64,000 bases of DNA from Gemmatimonadaceae bacterium (GTDB taxonomy: Bacteria > Gemmatimonadota > Gemmatimonadetes > Gemmatimonadales > Gemmatimonadaceae). The stretch lies in NCBI GenBank assembly GCA_019637355.1, contig JAHBVT010000001.1, positions 62,001-126,000 of the forward strand, in the 5' to 3' direction. Of the stretch, positions 1 through 8,868 are shown in pieces. The notes beneath the pieces are model-generated. The model was not told the DNA's origin. It saw only the letters and a list, made by a program, of their open reading frames with translations, and searched no databases. Within the stretch, counting starts at the first letter, position 1, and every line of letters starts with the position of its first letter. The translations under genes were made by a program, and so were the position numbers.

Positions 1-3
1 CCG

Positions 4-864
4 ATGAACGTCACGGCCGACTTCTCCTTCTGGGGCTGCCGCGGGCTCGAAGTCACCATCGAGCTGACGACGCTGCTGGCGGCGCTGGTCGGCCTTCGCG
101 CGACGCGCTTTCCGCTCTTGGCCGCTCCCATCGCCGCACTCCTGCTGCGCGGCGTGTTCCTCGTCGCCGACGGCGTGTTGCGCGGTGAGGTGGGCCGACT
201 CAGCGCCGCGTGGGTCTGGGCCGCCGGGGCCTCGCTGCTCGTGGCCGGCGCGTACGTGCTCGATCGCCGCCAGCCGGAGGACGAAGACTATGCCCTGTGG
301 TTCCACCTCGTGGCGGCCTTCGCGGGGGTAATCGCCACGGCCATTCTGCTCAACAGCTTCGAACAGTTCCGACACCTCCTCGTGCCGGCGGCCTTCGTGG
401 CGTTCACGTTCTCGCTGCGAATGCGGCGCTTCGTCTGGACGCTCGTGGGCCTCGGCTGGTTCGTCACGTACCTGGGCTGGCTGGCCGCCGATGTGTTCAA
501 GGACACGCCGTTCTTTCCCATCGTCCTCGCGGCGCTGGGCCTGGGCGTGATCATCGCGACGGTCTGGGTGCAGCGGAACAGCGCGATGCTGGTGGCCCGC
601 TTCGGCGGGCTGGGTGGGGATGCCCGCCCCGCCTTCCCGGGTGGCGTGGGGTTGCTCCTGCTGCCGGCACTGGTGGCGGCACTGCAACTTCCGGCAGCAC
701 GCTTCGCCGACCGGGAGCTGCGGCGCGAATCGGCGGCTAGTATGCGGATGTACGGAGCGATGCGGGCGCGGCGGGACGCCGAGGTGCGCCGGGCGCGGCG
801 GGAGGCGACGGGACAGGCGGTTCCCAGCCGCAGGCCGGAAACCCCACCCCCCCGCCTGCCGTAG
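4..864 (+). CDS. Polytopic membrane protein, possibly 5'-truncated
   Basis: I do not recognise a named family with confidence. The 286-residue translation is strongly hydrophobic, with about seven predicted membrane segments spread over residues 15-230, then an Arg/Ala-rich tail of about 60 residues ending in a proline-rich stretch. That tail is probably cytoplasmic. The first ATG lies three bases from the window edge and the frame stays open upstream, so the real start may be outside. The layout vaguely recalls the C-terminal half of DUF2157-type membrane proteins, but no diagnostic motif is visible. The next gene starts 60 bp downstream on the same strand and may be co-transcribed. Confidence 0.6.
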   Translation: MNVTADFSFWGCRGLEVTIELTTLLAALVGLRATRFPLLAAPIAALLLRGVFLVADGVLRGEVGRLSAAWVWAAGASLLVAGAYVLDRRQPEDEDYALWFHLVAAFAGVIATAILLNSFEQFRHLLVPAAFVAFTFSLRMRRFVWTLVGLGWFVTYLGWLAADVFKDTPFFPIVLAALGLGVIIATVWVQRNSAMLVARFGGLGGDARPAFPGGVGLLLLPALVAALQLPAARFADRELRRESAASMRMYGAMRARRDAEVRRARREATGQAVPSRRPETPPPRLP

Positions 865-924
865 CGCAGGAGGTACGCCAAGCCGCCGCAGGGGCGGGGG
901 CGGGAGACTCTGCGGAGGAGCTTG

Positions 925-3276
925 ATGCTGGTTGCGGGACTGTTGCTGGCCCTGCAGGTGACCGTGCAGGTGGACGTCGATTCTGGGCGGGCTTCCGCCG
1001 GCGTGGGGATGCGTGCTCCGCAGCGCCAACGCATCCCCGTCACCGACGAGCACCGCCGCACCGCCTTCCGCGACGCCGCCGCGCGTGAACTCATCCTCAA
1101 CGCGCGCGCCGCCCGCCTCAAGCAGGACTCCTCGCTCGTTTCCTACGAGGTCAAGAGCTACCAGCGCATTTCCGCCGGAATGTCGCTGCGCGAGACGGCC
1201 CGCGACCGCCTGATCTTCCGCACGGAGAACGCCGCCCTCGTGCGCTGGCAGCGGGGCATCGGCGCTCGGATCGAATTGCTGGGCGCACGCCAAGCCGTGC
1301 CCATCGTGCAGGGCATCAGGGAGGCCGAAGACGAGATCCAGCGCGAGATGGAGTCCGAGTTCAGTGATATGCTCGCGGTGCCGTACTACCCGGGGAAGGA
1401 CGACTTCTGGCTCTTCGAGATGGTCGGGAGCTCCAACGAGAGCGGCAGCCCGATGCTGATCCATCCCATCGCCGAGGGGTCGGAGGCCTACTTCACCTTC
1501 GCCAGCGGCGATTCCGTGGACATCGTCCTGCCAGACGGCAAGCGCATCAAGCTGCGCGAGATCCTGGTCACGCCGCGGCAGGCGATCTGGAATCTCGTCG
1601 TGGGTTCGTTCTGGTTCGAGACGGAGGCGGCGCATCTCGCGCGCGCGGTGATGCGCTTCTCGGCACCGATGGATATCTGGGAGACGGTCGAGGCCGAGGA
1701 TCCGGGAGCGCGCGACGAGATGCCGCGCGCGGTGCGCGGGATGCTCTCGCCGATGAAGGCCGAGATCACGGCCGTCACCATCGAGTATGGATTGTTCGAG
1801 CAACGCTTCTGGTTGCCACGGACGCAGGGCGCCGAGGGCTATGCGCGCGTGAGCTTTATGCGCCTGCCGTTCCGCATCGAGCAGCGCTACCGGTACGAAA
1901 GCGTGAATGCCGCAATCGACCTGCCACCCATCGACTGGCCCGTGTCCCAGCCGCGCAACGCCGCGAGGATGCGTGATAGCCTGCGCGCCGCCGGTCTCGA
2001 TTCTGTCGCCGCCCGCGATTCCGTGCGTGCGGCGTTCGCGCGCGCGGATTCGCTGCGCCGTGCGCGCCGCGACGAGCGTTGCGCGACCGAGGGGACGTAC
2101 ACCGTCTACCAGCGCCGCGGCAACGGCTCGCTGGAGATGGCGGTGGAGGTGCCTTGCGACGTCTCCGTGCTGGCGACTTCCCCGGAACTTCCGCCTTCCA
2201 TCTACGATCCCGGCGAGGAGCTCTTCGGTGCGGCCCAGCGCGAGGAGCTGATGCAACTGCTCGATTTCGGCCTGCAGCCGAACTGGGCGCCGCGTCGGCC
2301 GACACTGGAATACGGGCTCCAGTACACCCGCTTCAACCGCATCGAGGGGCCGAGCAGCGGCATCCGCGCCTCGTCGCAACTGGGCAAGGGCTACACCGTC
2401 GCGCTCGACGCCCGCGCCTCGGCGGCGGACCTGCAGCTCAACGGCGGACTCTCGCTCGCGCGCAGCAACGGACGGCGCCAGATCCGCGGTGAGGTCTACC
2501 GCCGTCTCTCCGTGAGCTCCGACTTCGGCGATCCGCTCTCGTTCGGCGCCTCGCTGCCGGCGTTCTTCTACGCTCGCGACGAAGGTTTCTACCACCGTGC
2601 CTGGGGCGCCGAGCTCGCCAGTGAGCGCGTGCCGCGCCGCGGTCTGGAGTGGCGCCTCTTCGCCGAAGAGCAGTGGACGGCACGGGTCGAGAACCGCTGG
2701 TCGCTCTTCGGCGGGGCCAACGATTCGCGCGTACTCGGCAACGTCGCGGCCGATACCGGCTGGTACTACGGGGCCGGACTGCGCTGGCGCGGCAGTCGGG
2801 GTCTGGATCCGCGGGGCTGGCGCCTGACTGGCGACCTGCGGCTCGAAGGCGCCACCGGTGCGAGCGACTACGGGCGCGTGATTGTCGAGACGGTCACGTC
2901 CAAGGGAGTCGGCCCCGTGATCGCGTCGGTGACCGCCTCCGGCGGCACCAGCGAGGGCGAGCTCCCGGCTCAGCGGCAGTTCTTCCTTGGCGGCCTGCAC
3001 AGTGTGCGCGGACTCACGCCCGGCACGATGGTGGGCAACACGTTCTGGATGACGCGCGCCGAGGTGGGTACGAACGACGTCGCGGCGCGTCCCGTGATCT
3101 TCGGGGACTTCGGTTGGGCCGGGAGCCGCGAGGCCTGGGGCAAGTTCGGCCGGCCGATGACCGGCGTGGGCGTCGGGATGAGCTTCTTGGATGGCCTCGC
3201 CCGCATCGACCTCGCCCGGGGCATCCACCCGCGCTGGGAGACGAGGATGGACCTATACCTCGAGGCCAAGTTCTAG
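925..3276 (+). CDS. Omp85-like outer-membrane beta-barrel protein
   Basis: A 783-residue exported protein. A short hydrophobic leader is followed by a large periplasmic-type region to about residue 440 and then a C-terminal half rich in alternating beta-strand patterns. Near the C-terminus the segment FFLGGLHSVRGL matches the conserved (F/L)GG...RG(Y/L) element of the BamA/TamA/ShlB barrel, and the last residue is Phe, as usual for outer-membrane barrels. An Arg/Asp/Ser-rich low-complexity stretch lies around residues 345-385. The ATG at 925 is preferred over TTG at 922 because GGAGGAG at 914-920 then sits at a better distance. POTRA repeats are not obvious, so a role in surface protein assembly is only inferred; it could instead be a DUF5686-like barrel. 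Confidence 0.75.
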   Translation: MLVAGLLLALQVTVQVDVDSGRASAGVGMRAPQRQRIPVTDEHRRTAFRDAAARELILNARAARLKQDSSLVSYEVKSYQRISAGMSLRETARDRLIFRTENAALVRWQRGIGARIELLGARQAVPIVQGIREAEDEIQREMESEFSDMLAVPYYPGKDDFWLFEMVGSSNESGSPMLIHPIAEGSEAYFTFASGDSVDIVLPDGKRIKLREILVTPRQAIWNLVVGSFWFETEAAHLARAVMRFSAPMDIWETVEAEDPGARDEMPRAVRGMLSPMKAEITAVTIEYGLFEQRFWLPRTQGAEGYARVSFMRLPFRIEQRYRYESVNAAIDLPPIDWPVSQPRNAARMRDSLRAAGLDSVAARDSVRAAFARADSLRRARRDERCATEGTYTVYQRRGNGSLEMAVEVPCDVSVLATSPELPPSIYDPGEELFGAAQREELMQLLDFGLQPNWAPRRPTLEYGLQYTRFNRIEGPSSGIRASSQLGKGYTVALDARASAADLQLNGGLSLARSNGRRQIRGEVYRRLSVSSDFGDPLSFGASLPAFFYARDEGFYHRAWGAELASERVPRRGLEWRLFAEEQWTARVENRWSLFGGANDSRVLGNVAADTGWYYGAGLRWRGSRGLDPRGWRLTGDLRLEGATGASDYGRVIVETVTSKGVGPVIASVTASGGTSEGELPAQRQFFLGGLHSVRGLTPGTMVGNTFWMTRAEVGTNDVAARPVIFGDFGWAGSREAWGKFGRPMTGVGVGMSFLDGLARIDLARGIHPRWETRMDLYLEAKF

Positions 3277-3399
3277 GTCGCCGCGCGGTACCGTGTGATG
3301 TGAGCACTTGCGTAAAGAACCGGTACAGCGCCACTTAGAGGCTCCCCCCCCCTCTTTGACTAGGTCGCTCGCTTCTTGACGACGGAAACGCAGGGCCCG

Positions 3400-4677
3400 A
3401 TGCCGGCCCCCGAGGATGTGCACGCCGAAGTCCTGCTCTGGCAGGCGCGGTATCGTGTCACCCTCGTGTCCCTACTGGGATTCGCGACGATTACCCTCAA
3501 GTGGTTCGGGGTGACGTCCGCCGAATCGGTGTTTGCGTCAGGCGTCTCCGAGCGCAGCCTGCTGATGGCGGTTATCGGGCTGATGCTGGTGTACCTCATC
3601 GGCCATCGGATGTTGCGGGCGTACCTGCTGCGGCAGCGGCGCGCGTCGATGCGTCTCGTCATCGGGGCGATTGCCAGCGACGTCGTCCTGCTGTTCGCCG
3701 GTGTGCTGCTGATGACGCCGCCCGAGTTCTACGTCCGCGCGCTGGTGGTCGCGATCTTCACCGTTCAGTTCACGCAGCTGTTCTTCGGCTGGGGCGCGAC
3801 GATCGCGAACCTCGTGCTGATTGCGCTGGGCTACACGACGCTGGTGGCCGTGGCCAGCGATGCCGGCATTCTGCTGCGGCCGCAGGAGGAGCTCTGGACG
3901 CTCACCCTCTACGCAATCGGCGTGCTCGTCCTGGTAGCCCTGCAGGCGCAAGTGGCCTCGCGGATGCACCGCCTGATGGAGCTCTTCCACAAGGCGCAGG
4001 AGGGGGACTTCTCTCAGCGCTTCGAGGAGCGCGAGGATGAAGTGCCCGATCCGGTGAGCGTCATCGGGCGCGCGTACAACCGGATGCGCGAGCATCTGCA
4101 GGCGATCGTGTTCACCGACCCGCTCTCCGGCTGCTACAACCGACGCGGGCTCAACCAGATGGCGGAGCGCGAGGTCTCGCGCGCCATCCGCAACAAGAAG
4201 GAGCTGGCGGTGCTGGCGATCGACCTCGACCACTTCAAGCGCGTGAACGACGAGTTCGGGCACCTGACCGGCGACGAGGTCATCCGCGAGGTCGGCCACC
4301 TCCTGCGCAACACCGCCCGCGAGGCGGACGTCGTGGCGCGCTTCGGCGGCGAGGAGTTCACCATCCTCGCGCCAGATTCCGGCGAGGAGGGCGCGCTGAT
4401 TCTCGCCGACCGCGTGATGGAGGCGTTCCGGGCCTACCGCTTCCGTTCGCTGCCGCCGGAGTTCCGGATGACGGCCAGCGTCGGCGTGGCGGCGGACTTC
4501 GCGCGCGACGACCAAGTCTCCAAGACGCTGATTGCCCGCGCCGACGAGGCGCTCTATGTGGCCAAGCGCAACGGCCGCGACCGCTCGGTGGTCTGGCACG
4601 CGGGGATGCGTGCCTTCGACGGTTCTCCCGCGCGCGGACGCTCGTCCGTCGTCGGGATGCTGCGGATCACCGAGTAG
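3400..4677 (+). CDS. Membrane-anchored diguanylate cyclase (GGDEF)
   Basis: Makes cyclic di-GMP from two GTP. About 425 residues: an N-terminal half with five to six membrane helices (about residues 15-200), a HAMP-like linker, and a C-terminal GGDEF domain. The active-site motif is GGEEF at about residue 316. READ five residues before it matches the RxxD product-inhibition I-site, so feedback control is likely. A TTG at 3376 is an in-frame alternative start; neither start has a good ribosome binding site. The 98-bp upstream gap contains a run of nine C (3344-3352). The gene converges with the PhzF gene and overlaps its stop by 11 bp. Signal input through the membrane part is unknown. Confidence 0.9.
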   Translation: MPAPEDVHAEVLLWQARYRVTLVSLLGFATITLKWFGVTSAESVFASGVSERSLLMAVIGLMLVYLIGHRMLRAYLLRQRRASMRLVIGAIASDVVLLFAGVLLMTPPEFYVRALVVAIFTVQFTQLFFGWGATIANLVLIALGYTTLVAVASDAGILLRPQEELWTLTLYAIGVLVLVALQAQVASRMHRLMELFHKAQEGDFSQRFEEREDEVPDPVSVIGRAYNRMREHLQAIVFTDPLSGCYNRRGLNQMAEREVSRAIRNKKELAVLAIDLDHFKRVNDEFGHLTGDEVIREVGHLLRNTAREADVVARFGGEEFTILAPDSGEEGALILADRVMEAFRAYRFRSLPPEFRMTASVGVAADFARDDQVSKTLIARADEALYVAKRNGRDRSVVWHAGMRAFDGSPARGRSSVVGMLRITE

Positions 4678-5578
4678 GCAGCCGCAGCGTCCCTTCGCCG
4701 ATTAGCACCGCGCGGCCGGCCACGCGCACCGTCGTCACCGCGCCCGCCGCCTTGGTCGCGCGCACCTCGAGCAGGCTCGGCCGCCCCATCTCGATGCCCT
4801 GGCGCACGGTCCACGCGAACTCGCCGTCGGCCTTGGAGTCCTTCATCGCCAGCCAGCCGCCAAAGGCCGCGATCGCCGACCCGGTGGCGGGATCCTCCGG
4901 TACGTTGATGCCGGGCGCGAACATCCGGGCGCGCCAGTGTTGCTCGCCGGACTCGGCGTCGCGCGCCGCGACGAGGATCTCCGGTGCCCAGGCACGCTTG
5001 AGCGTCTGCTCCCACAGGTCCACGCGCACGCGGGCGCGCTGCACGGCGTCCACCGTCTTGAGCGGCACGAGCAGGAACGGATAGCCGCAGGAGACGGCCT
5101 GTGGCGAGAGCGCGCCGCCCACGAGATCCTTGGCGTCCAGCGACAGGATCTCGGCCATCGTGTTCAGCGTCGGGACGCTCGGGCCGACCTCGGGCATCTT
5201 GGCTGCCGACAGCTCCGCCCAGGCCAGCGCCTCGCCCTCGATGCGCACGTCCACGGGCACCGTCCCGATCTTGAGGTCGAGGCGCAGCGTGCCGCGCTGC
5301 GCGCCATCGAGTGCACCTTCCACGAGCGCCAGCGCCGCCGCCGTGCCGATCGTCGGATGCCCGGCGAAGGGCATTTCCTTCTCCGGCGTGAAGATCCGCA
5401 CGCGCCGCGTGTGCTCGGCGTCGGCGGCCGGATACACGAAGGTCACCTCGGAGAAGTTGAACTCCCGCGTGATGGGGAGCAGCAACTCTTCGGGGATGCC
5501 GGTCGCGTCCGGAAAGACGGCGAGCTGGTTGCCGCCGAAGGGCGTGGCCGTGAAGACGTCAAGCGTGAGATAACGCAT
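4667..5578 (-). CDS. PhzF family isomerase/epimerase-like protein
   Basis: 303 residues, the normal PhzF length. The two-lobed diaminopimelate-epimerase-like fold is indicated by VFTATPFGGNQLAVF near residue 8, NFSEVTFV with the catalytic Glu at residue 44, MPFAGHPTIGTA in the first lobe, and DPATGSAIAAFGGW in the second. Family members catalyse proton-transfer isomerisations, as in phenazine synthesis, but most are uncharacterised enzymes outside phenazine clusters. No phenazine gene is seen here, so the substrate is unknown. It lies downstream of pruA on the same strand, separated by an inverted repeat at 5581-5665. It overlaps the convergent GGDEF gene by 11 bp. Confidence 0.9.
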   Translation of the reverse strand: MRYLTLDVFTATPFGGNQLAVFPDATGIPEELLLPITREFNFSEVTFVYPAADAEHTRRVRIFTPEKEMPFAGHPTIGTAAALALVEGALDGAQRGTLRLDLKIGTVPVDVRIEGEALAWAELSAAKMPEVGPSVPTLNTMAEILSLDAKDLVGGALSPQAVSCGYPFLLVPLKTVDAVQRARVRVDLWEQTLKRAWAPEILVAARDAESGEQHWRARMFAPGINVPEDPATGSAIAAFGGWLAMKDSKADGEFAWTVRQGIEMGRPSLLEVRATKAAGAVTTVRVAGRAVLIGEGTLRLPTR

Positions 5579-5580
5579 CA

Positions 5581-5665
5581 GAGACGGGAGACTTGAGACG
5601 TGGGATGGACGGATGGGCGTGGGTTTGAGCCGCGGCTACCTCACGTCCCAAGTCCCACGTCTCAC
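5581..5665. repeat. Intergenic imperfect inverted repeat
   Basis: Arms 5581-5603 and about 5643-5665 pair at roughly 20 of 23 positions; both are built of GAGAC/GGGAC-like units around ACTTGRGACGT. It fills the gap between pruA and the PhzF gene (both minus strand). It could act as a terminator or transcript-end hairpin. It resembles other degenerate quasi-tandem intergenic palindromes in this window in style, although its unit differs. Confidence 0.7.
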
Positions 5666-5671
5666 GACTGC

Positions 5672-7303
5672 TTAGCCCATATGTGGGTAGCGATAATCCT
5701 TCGGCGGTACGAAGGTCTCCTTCACCGTCCGCGCGCTCACCCAGCGCAGCAGGTTGAGCTTGGAGCCGGCCTTGTCGTTGGTGCCAGAGGCGCGGGCACC
5801 GCCGAAGGGCTGCTGACCGACCACCGCCCCGGTGCACTTGTCGTTCACGTAGAAGTTGCCGGCGCTGTGGCGCAGCGCGGCGTGCGCCTGCTTCACCGCC
5901 GCACGGTCCTGCGCGAAAACGGCGCCGGTGAGCGCGTAGTCGGAGGTCTCATCCACCAGCTTGAGCGTCTCCTCCCACTTGGCGTCGTCGTACACATAGG
6001 CGGTGACGATGGGGCCGAAGATCTCCTCGCACATCAGGCGGTACTTCGGGTCGCTGGTCTCGACCAAGGTCGGCCGCACGAACCAGCCTTCGCTGCCGTC
6101 GGCCTTGCCACCGGCGACGATCTTGGCGTTCTGCTTGGCGTCGGCGAGGTAGCCGCTGATGCGGTCGAAGGCGCGGCGGTCGATGACGGCGCCCATAAAG
6201 TGCGAGAAGTCGCTGACGTCGCCGACGGTGATCTCGTCGATCATCGCGACGATGCGCGCTTTGACCTCCGGCCAGATGCTCTTGGGCACGTAGATGCGCG
6301 AGCAGGCCGAGCACTTCTGCCCCTGGTATTCGAAGGCGCCGCGCACGACGCCGACGGCGAAGGCCTCCACGTCAGCCGAGGGGTGCGCGAGCATAAAGTC
6401 CTTGCCGCCCGTCTCGCCGACGATGCGAGGGTAGGAGCGGTACTTGCCCATATTCGCGCCGATGGTGCTCCACATCGAGTTGAACACGCCGGTGGAGCCG
6501 GTGAAGTGCACGCCGGCCAAGTCGCGGTGCGTGAGCGCGATGTCGCTGATCATCACCGGGTCGCCGGGCACGAAGTTGATTACGCCCTTCGGCAGACCGG
6601 CCTCGTGCAGCAGCTGCAGCGTGTACCAGGCCGAGAGCATCGCGCTGGCGGCGGGCTTCCAGAGCACGGTGTTGCCCATCAGCGCCGGCGCGCCGGCGAG
6701 GTTGCCGCCGATGGCCGTGAAGTTGAACGGCGTCACCGCGTAGACGAAGCCCTCGAGCGCGCGGTACTCGCTCTGGTTCCACATCCCGGGCGCGCTCACC
6801 GGCTGCTCCGCGTACAGTTCGCGGGCGAACTGGACGTTGAAGCGGAAGAAGTCCGTCATCTCGCAGGCGGCGTCGATCTCCGACTGGTAGACGTTCTTGG
6901 ACTGGCCGAGCATCGTGGCGGCGTTGATGGTGTCGCGCCACGGGCCGGCGAGGAGGTCGGCCGCCTTGAGGAAGACGGCGGCGCGCTCTTCCCAGGTCCA
7001 CTCGCTCCATTCCCGCCACGCCTTGCGGCCGCTGTCGATGGCGTCGCGCACGTCCTCGGCGGTGGCGTGATGCCAGGTGGCCGTGGCGTGGTGATGCTTG
7101 TGCGGTGAGGTCGCCGTCGAGCTGTCGCCGCGGCGACGTTCCTCGCCGTGCACGACCACCGGAATGTCGGGGCGCTCGGCCTCCATTGCCTTGAGGCGGG
7201 CCTGCAGGGCGACGCGCTCCTTGGTGCCGGGAGCGTAGCTGCGAATCGGCTCGTTGACGGTCGGCGGAAGCTGGCGGACGCCGCTGGGCGAGAACGTAGA
7301 CAT
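5672..7303 (-). CDS. pruA: L-glutamate gamma-semialdehyde (P5C) dehydrogenase
   Basis: Oxidises glutamate semialdehyde (from 1-pyrroline-5-carboxylate) to glutamate with NAD+, the second step of proline catabolism. The 543 residues match the stand-alone ALDH4A1-type enzyme. The catalytic Cys is residue 331 in GQKCSACSR, the general-base Glu is residue 297 in GETGGKD, and FTGSTGVF is the Rossmann turn motif. The C-terminus contains QQPFGGARASGTNDKAG, typical of the family. The ATG at 7303 begins a conserved-looking N-terminus; the long upstream open frame is a GC artefact. No proline dehydrogenase gene is seen nearby. A His-rich HKHHH stretch near residue 70 looks like an insertion. Confidence 0.95.
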   Translation of the reverse strand: MSTFSPSGVRQLPPTVNEPIRSYAPGTKERVALQARLKAMEAERPDIPVVVHGEERRRGDSSTATSPHKHHHATATWHHATAEDVRDAIDSGRKAWREWSEWTWEERAAVFLKAADLLAGPWRDTINAATMLGQSKNVYQSEIDAACEMTDFFRFNVQFARELYAEQPVSAPGMWNQSEYRALEGFVYAVTPFNFTAIGGNLAGAPALMGNTVLWKPAASAMLSAWYTLQLLHEAGLPKGVINFVPGDPVMISDIALTHRDLAGVHFTGSTGVFNSMWSTIGANMGKYRSYPRIVGETGGKDFMLAHPSADVEAFAVGVVRGAFEYQGQKCSACSRIYVPKSIWPEVKARIVAMIDEITVGDVSDFSHFMGAVIDRRAFDRISGYLADAKQNAKIVAGGKADGSEGWFVRPTLVETSDPKYRLMCEEIFGPIVTAYVYDDAKWEETLKLVDETSDYALTGAVFAQDRAAVKQAHAALRHSAGNFYVNDKCTGAVVGQQPFGGARASGTNDKAGSKLNLLRWVSARTVKETFVPPKDYRYPHMG

Positions 7304-7363
7304 AGTCTGGGCCTGAGGGGTGAAGACGTAGAAATCTAACGCCCTGCGCAGCGATACTTCAGG

Positions 7364-8182
7364 ATGCGATTCGCCTCCGTTCCCGCGATCCTGCCCCTCG
7401 CCGCGCTGCTCGGCGTGATGGCCTGCCTGCCGCAGCCCGTGGAGTGGGCTGAGCAGACGCTGCGCCGCGACGGTGCGGTGGCGGATACACTGCGGCTCGA
7501 GATCGCCGAGGACGCGCCGGACGGCATTGCGTTCGTGCCGATGTGGACGCCACCGACGTGGCCCGAGGAGCCGGGGGCCTGCACCGCGACGCGACGCGCC
7601 GACCGCGCGGCGGGCAGTGAGGCCTACGCCAGCTGGTTCAGCGTGCGACCCGACTCCAGCGTGCTGCTGCGCGTGGCCCGCTCGGACGACGGCGGGCGCA
7701 GTTGGAACACGCCGGTGACGGCCGACGCGATGGACGTGGGGCGCGCCGGCTGCGCCCGACCGGTTCCGTACATCAGCGCCGACACGCTCAACGGGTACGT
7801 GCACCTGGTGTACTACCTCGACGCCAAGGAAGGCGCGGGCCTGTTCTTCACGCACACGATGGAACGCGGGGCGCTCTTCCACGAGCCGGTGCCGATCGTC
7901 TACGGCGACCGCCCCGGCGAGGCGGCAGTGGCGTCGCGCGGCGACACCGTCGTCGTCGCGTACGAGGACCCGAACTCCCGCGTGCCGCGGCTCGGACTCG
8001 CGCTCTCGCGTGTGCAGGGCCACATTTTCGAGCATCGCATCGCGGCCTCGGACGAGACGGGTGAGGCACGGACTCCGCGCGTGGCGCTGCGCGGCACGCG
8101 CCTCGTCCTCGGCTGGACGGCCACGTCGCGAGGCGGCGGCACGCCGCGCACGACCATTCGCACCGGAACCCTCTCGTGGTGA
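7364..8182 (+). CDS. Probable lipoprotein with one Asp-box motif
   Basis: A 272-residue protein of unknown function. The N-terminal hydrophobic stretch ends in GVMAC, a plausible lipobox with Cys at residue 21. SDDGGRSW in the middle is a sialidase-type Asp-box (SxDxGxxW), found in beta-propellers of sialidases and exported binding proteins. Surrounding strands (YVHLVYYLD, TVVVAYEDPN) also suggest a partial propeller. Only one Asp-box is evident, so no enzymatic activity is proposed. The gene diverges from pruA, leaving a 60-bp gap, and its stop overlaps the start of the receiver-DHp gene, so the two are probably co-translated. Confidence 0.7.
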   Translation: MRFASVPAILPLAALLGVMACLPQPVEWAEQTLRRDGAVADTLRLEIAEDAPDGIAFVPMWTPPTWPEEPGACTATRRADRAAGSEAYASWFSVRPDSSVLLRVARSDDGGRSWNTPVTADAMDVGRAGCARPVPYISADTLNGYVHLVYYLDAKEGAGLFFTHTMERGALFHEPVPIVYGDRPGEAAVASRGDTVVVAYEDPNSRVPRLGLALSRVQGHIFEHRIAASDETGEARTPRVALRGTRLVLGWTATSRGGGTPRTTIRTGTLSW

Positions 8183-8868
8183 GGCCGCCCCTGCGCATCC
8201 TGCTGGCCGACGACGATCTCGCAATGCGCGATCTGCTGAAGACCGTGCTCGAGGCCTACGACCACGAAGTCGTCGTGCACGCCGACGGCGCGGCGGTGTG
8301 GGCGGCCTACGAGGCCGAGCCCAGCGCACTGGTGGTGCTCGACTGGGAGATGCCGGGGCTCGACGGCCTCGAGGTCTGTCGGCGGATCCGCCAGCACCCC
8401 GCCGGCGAACTCAGCTACGTGCTGCTCATCACGGCCCGCACTAAGTCGGCCGATCTCGAGGACGTGCTCGCCGCTGGCGCCGACGACTACCTGCCGAAGC
8501 CGGTGACCGCCGGCGACATCGCCGCGCGCCTGCGCATCGCCGAACGGCGCATCGAGGTCGCGGCCGCGCGGCGCAGCGCCGAGGAGGAACTGCGCAAGGC
8601 TCGCTACCTGGCCGGCGTCGGCGAGGTGTCGTTGGCGCTGCAGCACGAGATCAACAACCCACTCGCGGCCCTGCTGACCACGGCGACGATCATCAAGGAA
8701 GGGATGGTCGAGCCCTCCGAGATCCCGGCCAGCCTCACCGTGATCGAGGAGCAGGCCAAGCGCATCGTCGAGGTGGTGAAACGCCTGCGCGAAGTGCAGA
8801 CAGACCAGAGCGTTGAGTACGCGCGTGGTCAGCGGATGGTAGACTTGAGCGGCCGCCACCTCCGGTGA
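8176..8868 (+). CDS. Response-regulator receiver fused to a DHp-like helix pair, no ATPase domain
   Basis: 230 residues. Residues 6-120 form a CheY-like receiver: acidic pair in LLADDD, phospho-acceptor Asp in VVLDWEMPG, conserved Thr in ITART, and Lys in YLPKPV. A coiled linker leads to a HisKA-like segment, LQHEINNPLAALL, with the canonical phospho-His, followed by a second helix. The protein then ends with no N/G-box ATP-binding domain. Known hybrid kinases of this order carry a catalytic domain, so this one may act as a phosphotransfer protein, need a partner kinase, or be truncated. GTG at 8179 is an alternative start. It overlaps both neighbours (GTGA overlap with nfo). Confidence 0.85.
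   Translation: MVRPPLRILLADDDLAMRDLLKTVLEAYDHEVVVHADGAAVWAAYEAEPSALVVLDWEMPGLDGLEVCRRIRQHPAGELSYVLLITARTKSADLEDVLAAGADDYLPKPVTAGDIAARLRIAERRIEVAAARRSAEEELRKARYLAGVGEVSLALQHEINNPLAALLTTATIIKEGMVEPSEIPASLTVIEEQAKRIVEVVKRLREVQTDQSVEYARGQRMVDLSGRHLR

Noticed and set aside
5600-7108. Long open frame antisense to pruA (502 codons)
   Set aside because: Composition is Ala/Arg/Gly/Val/His-rich without domains; opposite strand encodes an unmistakable dehydrogenase. A GC-rich antisense artefact.
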